Source: CAVYTF01 sp963771435 (GTDB taxonomy: Bacteria > Bacteroidota > Bacteroidia > Chitinophagales > Chitinophagaceae). From it: 64,000 nt of DNA. Position 1 is the stretch's first letter. Every line of letters begins with the position of its first letter. The position numbers were made by a program, and so were the translations under genes. Shown here piece after piece: positions 28,648-35,408 of this stretch. The DNA lies in assembly GCA_963771435.1 (NCBI GenBank), contig CAVYTF010000012.1, positions 1-64,000 of the forward strand, given 5' to 3'. Under the pieces are notes generated by a model that worked only from the letters and a program-made list of their open reading frames with translations, was not told where the DNA came from and did no database searches.

Positions 28648-29118
28648 ATGCAAACATTAACCGCTATTGTAGAAACGCCAAAAGGCAGTGCGCATAAATA
28701 TACCTATATTCCCAAAGATAAATTGTTCAAGTTAAAAAAGATACTCCCCGCCGGTATGGTATTTCCTTTTGATTTTGGATTTATTCCTGGTACAAAAGGT
28801 GAAGATGGGGATCCGCTTGACATTATTATAATATCAGAAATAAAAAGCTTTCCGGGCTGTATGATGGACTGTCGCATAATAGGTGCAATAACTGCCGAAC
28901 AGACTGAAAATGGTAAAATGATGCGTAACGACAGATTTCTTGCCATACCAGAAGTTTCCCATTTGTTTGCTAACATACATTCAATAGGAGATTTACCCTC
29001 TGAAATAATTGAACAGATCGAAAAGTTCTTTATGAACTATAATGAGCTGGCAGAAAAGAAATTTGAACCGCTCAAGAGAATTGATGCCGCAGAAGCCCTT
29101 AACCTTATAAAAAAGTAA
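28648..29118 (+). CDS. Inorganic pyrophosphatase (family I)
   Basis: A 156-residue cytoplasmic enzyme hydrolysing pyrophosphate. The N-terminal VETPKGSAHKYTY contains the conserved E/K/Y positions, and the metal-binding signature is present as EDGDPLDIII. KMMRNDRFLAIP corresponds to the K.NDR region of the active site. It is slightly shorter than the common 170-180 residues. The YetF-like gene begins 2 bp later, indicating an operon. Confidence 0.9.
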   Translation: MQTLTAIVETPKGSAHKYTYIPKDKLFKLKKILPAGMVFPFDFGFIPGTKGEDGDPLDIIIISEIKSFPGCMMDCRIIGAITAEQTENGKMMRNDRFLAIPEVSHLFANIHSIGDLPSEIIEQIEKFFMNYNELAEKKFEPLKRIDAAEALNLIKK

Positions 29119-29120
29119 AT

Positions 29121-29615
29121 ATGGATATATTATATAAACTTGTTGGCGAAGGAGAAAAGCTTACGGTGTTACAAATGAGTGTGCGTACGTTCGCAACATT
29201 TATAATCATGCTTGTTCTTATAAGGCTTGCCGGTATGCGCACCTTTGCCAAAACAACATCTTTTGATAATATAATTGTTATACTGCTGGGCGCAGTGCTG
29301 GCAAGAGGTGTAGTAGGGGCATCACCTTATTGGGCAACAGTAGCAGCTTCCGTTACAATGGTAGCTATGCATCGTTTTGTTGCATGGCTTTCTGTAAAAA
29401 ACAGGAAATTTGAAAGGCTTGTAAAGGGTAGTAATATAAAATTATACGAGGACGGCGCATTATTAAATAATAATCTTGAAAGAAGTGGCATGAGCGAACA
29501 TGATCTGCATGAAAGTTTGCGGCTGGAAATTAAAAAACTTACTATGGCTGAAATTGATATTGCATTTATGGAAGCCAACGGAAGAATAAGCTTTATCTTA
29601 AAAGAAAAAAGATGA
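29121..29615 (+). CDS. YetF/DUF421-family membrane protein
   Basis: A 164-residue protein with two or three N-terminal membrane helices (residues about 20-40, 50-65 and 70-90) and a C-terminal cytoplasmic domain (LYEDGALLNNNLERSGMSEHDLHESLRL...AFMEANGRISFI) typical of the YetF/DUF421 family. The motif RLAGMRTFAKTTSFDNIIVILLG (shown in part) is the family signature. Function is unknown. It follows the pyrophosphatase gene by 2 bp. Confidence 0.88.
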   Translation: MDILYKLVGEGEKLTVLQMSVRTFATFIIMLVLIRLAGMRTFAKTTSFDNIIVILLGAVLARGVVGASPYWATVAASVTMVAMHRFVAWLSVKNRKFERLVKGSNIKLYEDGALLNNNLERSGMSEHDLHESLRLEIKKLTMAEIDIAFMEANGRISFILKEKR

Positions 29616-29636
29616 AACAGCTATAAAGAAAACAAA

Positions 29637-30158
29637 TCATTCATTAACAGGCAAACACTGCCTTAACTCCACAAGTACTGTATTGGTATAATGCAACTGT
29701 ACAGCTGTCCCTTCTTCTTTGTTTGTATCTATCCTTCCACTTTTTATTATTTTTTCCTTGCATGAAATTGCATAATAAGCAAATAATTGATTGATATTTT
29801 TTTCAGGCACTTTGGCGGCATACCCGGTGATGCCGATACCGTAATCGCTGTTAAACATGCTGCAAACGTTTTTACTTAGCTGTTGTGCAATTTTTTCTGA
29901 AATACAATCACATTCAATTGCATGCAAAGGCTCCACAAGAAGGTGGCGGCATTTTTGGCCTATGTTATACACAGTAATTCCTCCCTGGAAAAAAAGAGAA
30001 GCTTCGTCGGCATTGCTCAAAGCCGCCTGTAAAAAACCAGCTGTCACACTTTCTGCAACAGCAATTGAACAATGATTCTTTTTTAAGTTTGCTCCAATGC
30101 AGTTTAATAATTGCTTATCAAACATAATGGCATGTTTAGGCATTAAAGAATAAATCAA
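29637..30158 (-). CDS. CinA-like C-terminal domain protein (nicotinamide-nucleotide amidohydrolase family)
   Basis: A 173-residue stand-alone CinA C-terminal domain. Enzymes of this group deamidate NMN to NaMN (PncC). The motif AESVTAGFLQAALSN holds the putative catalytic serine, and GGITVYNIGQK holds the conserved Tyr and Lys; GIGITGYAA is also typical. The usual AES(C/A)TGG has become AESVTAG. Upstream ATGs are available at 30158 and 30140 or so; the core begins at NLKKNHCSIAVAES. Confidence 0.83.
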   Translation of the reverse strand: MIYSLMPKHAIMFDKQLLNCIGANLKKNHCSIAVAESVTAGFLQAALSNADEASLFFQGGITVYNIGQKCRHLLVEPLHAIECDCISEKIAQQLSKNVCSMFNSDYGIGITGYAAKVPEKNINQLFAYYAISCKEKIIKSGRIDTNKEEGTAVQLHYTNTVLVELRQCLPVNE

Positions 30159-30211
30159 AACACTGCGATTTTACTACAGCATTTTAGTTGAGAATAGCAA
30201 AAATAAAGGAG

Positions 30212-30394
30212 TCATTTACCGCCAAGCTTCTTTTCCACCTTTGTTCTTTCATTGCCCGCTTCTTCAATAGCCTTCTTTACCTGTTCTTTTGAAGCGCCTG
30301 TTTTTTCGCTTTCATAATTTACTTCATAATCCTGCCCGCCTGCAACTTTGCGACGGTCCTGGTTTCTGCCGCGTGAAGATGATTGTTTTTTCAT
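30212..30394 (-). CDS. DUF3606-type small basic protein
   Basis: A 60-residue highly charged protein. RRKVAGGQDYEVNYESEKTG followed by ASKEQVKKAIEEAGNERTKVEKKL fits the DUF3606 pattern (YEV.Y...K.G.....V..A....GN.R..V...L). It is a second member in this window, after 5311-5490. Function is unknown. Confidence 0.75.
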   Translation of the reverse strand: MKKQSSSRGRNQDRRKVAGGQDYEVNYESEKTGASKEQVKKAIEEAGNERTKVEKKLGGK

Positions 30395-30478
30395 AGTGTT
30401 TTTCTAAAAATCATAAACAAAACCATGCCAGCCTGTGAGGAAATTAAAGATAATTATTCTTCAACTTTCCATGATGGA

Positions 30479-30880
30479 TTATGAGCCAATTTCCCAAAGG
30501 TGTCCGTCTATGTCTTGAAAATAACCATGATAACCACCCCAAAAGGCTTTTTGTGCTGATTTAGTAATGTTTGCACCTGCTTTTTTTGCTTGTTCCATTA
30601 TAACATCAACTTCTTTGTCGCTATTTACAAAATATCCGATGGAAAACTCAGTTGCACTTTCAGGTTGTAAGCTTTAAATTGCTATCCCATGCTAAATTTT
30701 TTCTTTCATATAAACATAAGCATCCTTCCATTGTCAAGTTCAAAAAGCACTACTGCGCCGTTTTCATATTCAGTACCTACAATACCTTTTGTTTGCCAAC
30801 CCAATCCCTTTTTGATAGAATTTCATGGATTTTTTTAAGTCATTTACACCAAGCGTCAAAAGATTTATTCGCTGTTTCAT
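30479..30880 (-). pseudogene. VOC (glyoxalase/bleomycin-resistance-like) gene broken by three single-base insertions
   Basis: Read from the ATG at 30880, MKQRINLLTLGVNDLKKSMKFYQ is a VOC-family start. The frame then shifts at the AAAAAGGG near 30812 to continue GLGWQTKGIVGTEYENGAVV. It shifts again near 30725 to LYERKNLAWDSNLKL, and once more near 30670 to ESATEFSIGYFVNSDKEVD... ending FQDIDGHLWEIGS with TAA at 30479. The three +1 insertions add up to three, so the full span is 402 nt. The last metal-ligand motif DIDGHLWEI is kept. Either a decayed gene or a low-quality sequence patch. Confidence 0.85.
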
Positions 30881-30915
30881 TTTCCGGTGTTTTTTATTTG
30901 AAAAGCTATTTAGAG

Positions 30916-31326
30916 TTATTGTACACTTATTTCAAAAGTAAAAGGTTGCTTTTTTCGGGAAACAACGGGTTTATTATTAATTGTAGCGGGCACCCAGTTA
31001 GGAGACAATTTTAAAACTCTTGTCACCTCTTTAACCATTCCATATCCCGGGTCGTTATCTGCTTTTATGTCTCTAATGCTTCCGTCCTTATTAACAACAA
31101 AGCTCATTACAACTGTATAAGTTCCTGCACGTGCGCCATTATCTGAGGCAACTTGTCCATTAAGATTTTTTATTAAAAACTGCCTCCATGCAGAAGGGTC
31201 GTTACTAAACTTTGCTTCCACATCCACTGATGTAAATACAGGATCGCTGACAGCAGCAGTATCTTTTTGCGCTTTTGCGGCAAAAGATAAAAAACCTAAA
31301 AAAGAAACAAGCAGTAGTTTTTTCAT
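30916..31326 (-). CDS. Secreted TonB C-terminal-like protein
   Basis: A 136-residue protein with a signal peptide (MKKLLLVSFLGFLSFAAKA, cleavage before Q20). The rest resembles the TonB_C fold: ...GTYTVVMSFVVNKDGSIRDIKADNDPGYGMVKEVTRVLKLSPNWVPA in segments, ending QPFTFEISVQ. It has no membrane anchor or proline-rich linker, so it is not a canonical energy transducer. Such free TonB_C domains are common in Bacteroidota, with unclear roles. Confidence 0.78.
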   Translation of the reverse strand: MKKLLLVSFLGFLSFAAKAQKDTAAVSDPVFTSVDVEAKFSNDPSAWRQFLIKNLNGQVASDNGARAGTYTVVMSFVVNKDGSIRDIKADNDPGYGMVKEVTRVLKLSPNWVPATINNKPVVSRKKQPFTFEISVQ

Positions 31327-31395
31327 TTGTAAAGATCAAAGTTTTGGAGAACTGTTAGGTAATTGAATGCAAGATATGGTAAATATAACCTGTTT

Positions 31396-31716
31396 CTAAT
31401 GCCCGTCATTAGCTTTCATTTTTCTTTTGTAAGTTAGAATTGTTCCAACAATTAGCCCTAAGATCATCAACAAAAATGGAATTGCGAATATTCCTTCGGG
31501 TTCATCTGATCTCTTTATTGTTGTTGAATAAAAGCACCAGGCAAGCAATATTAAAAGAAATCCAATGATTTCTCCATAAAGCCCAAACTTTAAAATGTGC
31601 CGGTAAGAATCCTTCTGCCTTAAGAAGAAAATCAATTTTAAAAATACTGCCAATGTTGATGCAATAAGAGCTATAAGAATTGAAATAACCAATGATAATA
31701 ATAAAAATCCGCTCAT
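31396..31716 (-). CDS. Small membrane protein, unknown
   Basis: A 106-residue protein with three predicted membrane helices (about residues 5-30, 45-65 and 78-95) and a basic C-terminal tail (TYKRKMKANDGH). No family is recognised. It is flanked by other small membrane or envelope genes on the same strand. Confidence 0.6.
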   Translation of the reverse strand: MSGFLLLSLVISILIALIASTLAVFLKLIFFLRQKDSYRHILKFGLYGEIIGFLLILLAWCFYSTTIKRSDEPEGIFAIPFLLMILGLIVGTILTYKRKMKANDGH

Positions 31717-31823
31717 AATTTTTATTACATTTTCATTTCCTTAAAACAATATATACTTCAATTAAGATTAAATCATCATTTCGATGGATAAGATACCCAC
31801 CAATAAAGAAAAACGACAGATCC

Positions 31824-32198
31824 TCAAACACTCATAATAAGATAAACAATTAATGCAACACTGATGATAAATATAAAACCCACAAGTAAAGAAATAAGCA
31901 GCGATGAGCTTTTGTAACTGTTGTTATTGATTTGCCTTTCTGTTTTTTTGTATCGCAGATAAGCAAGCAAAGAGCAGGCAGTTCCCACAATTACCAGTAT
32001 AATGCCAATGACAGAAGAATATCCTTTTTGCTGAATAATAAGCTGCTTACCCAAAAGCATACTCAATTGTTTTACAAATAAAGAGAACTTGACCACCACA
32101 AAACCAAAAGCCATGATGCCAATGCTTGTTCGCAGCCATGCAAGAAATGTTCTTTCATTTGCTAAATGATCCCGTGCATTTCCATTGTTTTCGGTCAT
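31824..32198 (-). CDS. DUF202 (YidH-like) inner-membrane protein
   Basis: A 124-residue protein. The N-terminal DHLANERTFLAWLRTSIGIMAFGFVV is the DUF202/YidH signature (ANERT.LAW.R), followed by three membrane helices. Function is unknown. Complete length for the family. Confidence 0.9.
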   Translation of the reverse strand: MTENNGNARDHLANERTFLAWLRTSIGIMAFGFVVVKFSLFVKQLSMLLGKQLIIQQKGYSSVIGIILVIVGTACSLLAYLRYKKTERQINNNSYKSSSLLISLLVGFIFIISVALIVYLIMSV

Positions 32199-32293
32199 TG
32201 TTAGGGTTTAATGTAATGATATAATAATGCTGTATAATTTGAAAAACTGACGGAAGACTAAATATCTGTATTGCATCTTGTTTAGTTGCCTTA

Positions 32294-32479
32294 CTATAAC
32301 TCTTTATCCCGAAGTAAGAATCTAATTACTAAACAGAGAATAGCTAATAATAAACAAAGTATTTCATCGGGATTGTAAAATTTTATTGTGCTATAATTAT
32401 TGGGTTCTGTAAGTAGAAAATACATTCCTAATACACCAAAGACAGTTGCTACTATTAATAAAATTTTAGAGATATTCAT
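32294..32479 (-). CDS. Small two-helix membrane protein, hypothetical
   Basis: A 61-residue frame with two hydrophobic helices (residues about 4-23 and 38-54) separated by a polar loop, and a charged end (LRDKEL). No family is recognised. The hydrophobic pattern supports coding, but the size keeps confidence moderate. Confidence 0.45.
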   Translation of the reverse strand: MNISKILLIVATVFGVLGMYFLLTEPNNYSTIKFYNPDEILCLLLAILCLVIRFLLRDKEL

Positions 32480-32488
32480 TATTTTTTT

Positions 32489-32559
32489 CTATACGTGGAT
32501 GTTTCATCCGCCGAAATTAAAAAATTTTCTCTATCGGTGGATGGGACACGCACCGATAG
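32489..32559. repeat. Two back-to-back REP-like palindromes
   Basis: The first (32489-32518) is a degenerate CTATACGTGGATG/CATCCGCCGAAATT palindrome. The second (32531-32559) is CTATCGGTG...CACCGATAG. Both share the CTATCGGTGGGTG / CACCCACCGAAAT consensus seen around the transposase at 32911-33475 and at 38019 and 39227. Confidence 0.75.
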
Positions 32560-32583
32560 TTTCAAGTTTGATTTAAGTTAATG

Positions 32584-32872
32584 TTAGTGGAAACTATTTT
32601 CGAATTTTCCTTCCTTTTTTAATTGATTTAAATTGTAAATTTTCGTTTGTACGATCCAACTGGAATTGCCAGAAAAAGCTCTGGAATACTTAAATATAAT
32701 AACCGTGTCATTTCTACATTCATATTTATAGTATTCTGCACCAAAATTTAATTGTCCGACATATATCCTAAAATTTGCAGAGTCGGTAAGGTAGCATACT
32801 CCAAGTTGTAACCTTTCATAAACTTCAAAAAAAGGTGCTTATCACAAACCTTAGCAGTTCCAACATGTTTTC
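32584..32872 (-). pseudogene. 3' remnant of a gene truncated at the transposase/REP insertion
   Basis: On the minus strand an uninterrupted frame of about 85 codons runs to the TAA at 32586-32584, with well-formed protein text (FFEVYERLQLGVCYLTDSAN, then AEYYKYECRND, then VIIFKYSRAFSG). It has no start codon: it is preceded by an in-frame stop next to a run of seven T, and then by the REP palindrome at 32874. A possible 5' piece (MEKAGQSNKNIKRLLLILIS) starts at 33569 on the far side of the transposase. No family recognised. Confidence 0.5.
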
Positions 32873-32873
32873 T

Positions 32874-32902
32874 CTATCGGTGGGTGTCCCCACCCACCGA
32901 AA
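32874..32902. repeat. REP-like palindrome, downstream flank of the transposase
   Basis: CTATCGGTGGGTG-tcc-CCACCCACCG forms a strong hairpin. It lies 8 bp past the transposase stop and is in inverted orientation relative to the copy at 33478-33502. Confidence 0.85.
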
Positions 32903-32910
32903 CAATAAAG

Positions 32911-33475
32911 TCAATCTTTATAATGTGTGATTATGCCAAATTCATCTTTTCCTTCTAAATAAAATCGCGCACTGCTCCATTTATATTCTTCAGGATAACG
33001 GCATAAGTTCCATTTCTCTTTTACTGGATTATTGTGAATATAATCCAGCTTACTCAGAAAAATATTTTCTGTAGTAATAGCAATTGCCAAGGGTATCCCT
33101 TTTCCAGAATTGATAATTGCGGTCACTCTTATCAGATCTGTACAAATGTAGTTGTCCTGTTTGTACAAGATGCTTTTTAAACTCATGAGCTGTAAACTTA
33201 GTAAAGCTGCCTGCTACAGTTTCTTTTCCGTTTTGTTCTTTCAAATACCATAGAAGATGAATATGGTTTGGCATAATTACAAAGCCATATAAATTGATCA
33301 TTTGTTTTTTTACAAAATATTGAAGAGAGGAAATAATGACCATTTTTAGAGAATCATCTGCTAAAAGATGCTGAAAGTTATAAATAGTATCAGTGTAAAA
33401 GTAACAGAGATCAACATCCATTTGTCCCTGTCGTTTATCAAAAAGATCCATGCTGTAAAAATAAACAGAAATCAT
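32911..33475 (-). pseudogene. REP-associated tyrosine transposase (RAYT, IS200-like Y1), frameshifted
   Basis: The N-terminal frame contains the HUH motif (GFVIMPNHIHLLWYL), RYDF-type text and QFWKRDTL, then stops at 33050. A second frame carries the expected continuation LAIAITTENIFLSKLDYIHNNPV and ...YPEEYKWSSARFYLEG, ending at 32911. One extra base near 33088 (CCCTT) separates them; the 565-nt span is one base over a multiple of three. RAYTs are single-strand nucleases that act on REP palindromes. Here REP copies flank both ends in inverted orientation. Confidence 0.88.
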
Positions 33476-33477
33476 TT

Positions 33478-33502
33478 CGGTGGGTGGGACACCCACCGAT
33501 AG
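33478..33502. repeat. REP-like palindrome, upstream flank of the transposase
   Basis: CGGTGGGTG-gga-CACCCACCGATAG, the inverse of the copy at 32874-32902, directly before the transposase start. A translation start upstream of it would run the palindrome into the protein, so I prefer the ATG at 33475. Confidence 0.85.
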
Positions 33503-33711
33503 TCTCAAAGCTGATCAATATTAAAAGCAGCCTTTTTATATTTTTGTTTGATTGCCCTGCCTTTTCCATTCTGTAAATCTATTAAAATTATTTTCCCCAC
33601 CTCAAAAACATTTCCTACTTTTATTCCCCCAAATAAAAAAGATCAATTAACGGGCGCAAAACGCCTCAATATGAATAAATAAAGCGCCCCAAACACTAAA
33701 AAACTGCTCTT

Positions 33712-34107
33712 ATGCTCAACCCCTATCCTTTCAGGCCCGCAATGCCAGCCTATCTTTCGCTCATAAGCCTGCCGCAAACAAGAAATGTAAAAGAAACGGT
33801 CATTATGCCCTGCGTCCAGGTACTGTATGTGCAAAGCGCGGGCGATCATGTGTGTAAAGTGGTTGCGCAGCGATCTCCGTCCGTGCAAAAGTTCGACGAG
33901 TTCTCCATTTGCAGGAACCTTTGCTATTTTACAGGGCTGCTCCCGCACGAGTTCTTCGCGCAGATCCACAGAAGTTACCTCGTCAACATCTTCTTCGTGA
34001 TCGGTTACAACAAAACCGACAGCACCATCCTCATGGCAGACCGTAAGATCTTACCCATTGCCCGGCGCCAACTTCCGGAATTTAAAAAACTGCTCTTTTT
34101 CTGCTGA
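33712..34107 (+). CDS. Stand-alone LytTR DNA-binding regulator (copy 1)
   Basis: A 131-residue protein consisting almost only of a LytTR domain: VLYVQSAGDHVCKVV near the N-terminal side, FFAQIHRSYLVNIFFVIGYNK, and ILPIARRQLPEFKKLL at the end. There is no receiver or membrane domain. It resembles the pair at 53974 and 54861 but is more divergent, and its GC content is higher than its surroundings. A triplet of LytTR-type sites follows at 34216. An alternative start is the Met at 33742. Confidence 0.85.
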   Translation: MLNPYPFRPAMPAYLSLISLPQTRNVKETVIMPCVQVLYVQSAGDHVCKVVAQRSPSVQKFDEFSICRNLCYFTGLLPHEFFAQIHRSYLVNIFFVIGYNKTDSTILMADRKILPIARRQLPEFKKLLFFC

Positions 34108-34215
34108 AACCTGCCGCGCCCCGGTTGAAAAAAACAACCCCGTTTTCGTGGTTTTGCGCGGCCTTCTGCCTTCGCAGTGCCTTTCTTTAGCCGTAGCGGC
34201 TGTTCCGCTTTGTAC

Positions 34216-34267
34216 CGTTTTTTCATAAAAACATACCGTTCAGGAAATAAAGTGCACCATTCGGGAG
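34216..34267. promoter_or_regulatory. Candidate LytTR operator: three direct repeats 21 bp apart
   Basis: CGTTTTTTC at 34216, CGTTCAGGA at 34237 and CATTCGGGA at 34258, spaced 21 and 21 bp. The middle one, read as ACCGTTCAG, fits the published LytTR consensus [TA][AC][CA]GTTN[AG][TG] at all nine positions. It lies about 110 bp after the LytTR gene stop and upstream of the fibronectin-III gene; a TATTTTTAC-like -7 region occurs about 40 bp downstream of the last repeat. Confidence 0.65.
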
Positions 34268-34343
34268 ATAATTGCTTTATACTTTTTTTGCCCCTTTTAT
34301 TTTTACAGTACAATGAAAGCAGGTCAAATAATTCCAGGCAAAA

Positions 34344-34575
34344 GTTTTTTTCCAAATGGGAAAAATGTTTTTCCAATAAGGGAAAGTTTTTTTCCAAATG
34401 GGAAAAATGTTTTTCCAATACGGAAAATGTTTTTTCCGATAGGGAAAAATGTTTTGATAATAAGAAAATGTTTTTTTCCAAAAGGGAAAAACGTTTTGGT
34501 AATAGGGAAAAGCTTTTTTCCAAAAGGGAAAAATGTTTTGGCAATAGGGAAAGGGTTTTTTCCAATGGGGAAAAA
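34344..34575. repeat. 42-bp-period array of T/A hairpins (array 3)
   Basis: Alternating dyads TTTTTTTCC...GGGAAAAA and TTTTTCC...GGGAAA recur 11 times. Successive spacings are 23/19 (or 20/22) bp, adding to 42 bp per pair. It lies between the LytTR operator and the fibronectin-III gene. Both strands give open frames with 14-residue repeats (FFPNGKNVFPIRES type). The + frame is continuous with the downstream gene from an ATG at 34313, but I judge the array noncoding. Confidence 0.88.
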
Positions 34576-34654
34576 TGCTAAAAGGTTAACAGAGCCATTT
34601 TGTTTTGGCACAGTAAAGTTTGGGTATCATTATTTTTTAATAAAAACAACAATT

Positions 34655-35269
34655 ATGTCAACAGTAAAAATGGGGCTCTCAAAATTACCGGTCCCCAAAC
34701 TTCTGGATCAATGTGACGGAGTTGTGGAGGCCCTGACAGGCAACACTGACTACCCAGACCCGGTGCCAACACTGGATGTGGTTTCAGGCGCCATCAAGAA
34801 CGCACGATCTGCTTACATTGCCGGCCTCGACGGAGGCAAAACATTAAAGGTGACTGTGAAGGTCAATGTGGCCATCCTCATGAACACCATGAAACAATTG
34901 GCCGCAAGTATTCAGCAACAAAGTGGGGGCGACCAGCTGACCATTTTGAGCAGTGGGTTTGGTGTGCGCAATGCACCGGGGCCAAAAGTGAAAATGGCAC
35001 AGGTAACCGGCCTGCGCAGCCTGCCAAACACAATGGCAGCGCAGGTGATACTGGATTGGGCGCCTGCGGTAAAAGCAAAGAGTTATGTATTGCAAACAAC
35101 GCCCACACCGGCCGTGTTAACAAGCTGGGTAGCTGCCGGAAACAGCACAAAGAGCACAGCCGTGGTTACAGGTTTGCTCAGCGGCACTGTGGCATGGTTC
35201 CGCGTGGCAGCGCTTGGCCCTTTAGGCCAGGGCCCCTGGAGCGATCCCGCTATGCAAATGGTGAACTGA
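34655..35269 (+). CDS. Fibronectin type III domain protein
   Basis: About 204 residues from MSTVKMGLSK. The N-terminal half is alpha-helical (LDVVSGAIKNARSAYIAGLDGG...ILMNTMKQLAASIQQQ). The C-terminal half (about residues 115-204) is an FN3-like domain (VILDWAPAVKAKSYVLQTT ... WFRVAALGPLGQGPWSDPAMQMV). No signal peptide is visible. The ATG at 34655 is preferred over 34313 because the sequence before it is AT-rich and typical of a Bacteroidota leader, and because the upstream extension would be repeat array. It is followed by a strong terminator. Candidate target of the adjacent LytTR regulator. Confidence 0.8.
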   Translation: MSTVKMGLSKLPVPKLLDQCDGVVEALTGNTDYPDPVPTLDVVSGAIKNARSAYIAGLDGGKTLKVTVKVNVAILMNTMKQLAASIQQQSGGDQLTILSSGFGVRNAPGPKVKMAQVTGLRSLPNTMAAQVILDWAPAVKAKSYVLQTTPTPAVLTSWVAAGNSTKSTAVVTGLLSGTVAWFRVAALGPLGQGPWSDPAMQMVN

Positions 35270-35292
35270 CTGGTCAGGTTCAACATTGGATC

Positions 35293-35327
35293 AATGCCGC
35301 AGAACGAAAGGGATGCGGCATTTTTTT
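35293..35327 (+). terminator. Rho-independent terminator of the FN3 gene
   Basis: AATGCCGCA / TGCGGCATT stem with a 12-nt loop followed by seven T, 24 bp after the stop codon. Confidence 0.9.
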
Positions 35328-35336
35328 GTGCAAAAG

Positions 35337-35375
35337 ATTATTTGGGATGGTGAGGGAGAAGATGAATATTTGTGA
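35337..35375 (+). repeat. Direct repeat, left copy (partner at 37516-37554)
   Basis: ATTATTTGGGATGGTG and the following AATATTTGTGA tract recur with few mismatches at 37516. Both copies lie about 25-35 bp upstream of a gene start (35409 and 37578) and bracket the two genes between them. Confidence 0.65.
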
Positions 35376-35408
35376 TATGAAGATTGGTAATAAAGAATTG
35401 GAATCTTT

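Noticed and set aside
34005..34611. Long open frames on both strands with FFP/GKN or SLLEKHF repeats
   Set aside because: They arise from array 3, whose 42-bp period is a multiple of three and keeps all frames open; no protein-like composition or start context.
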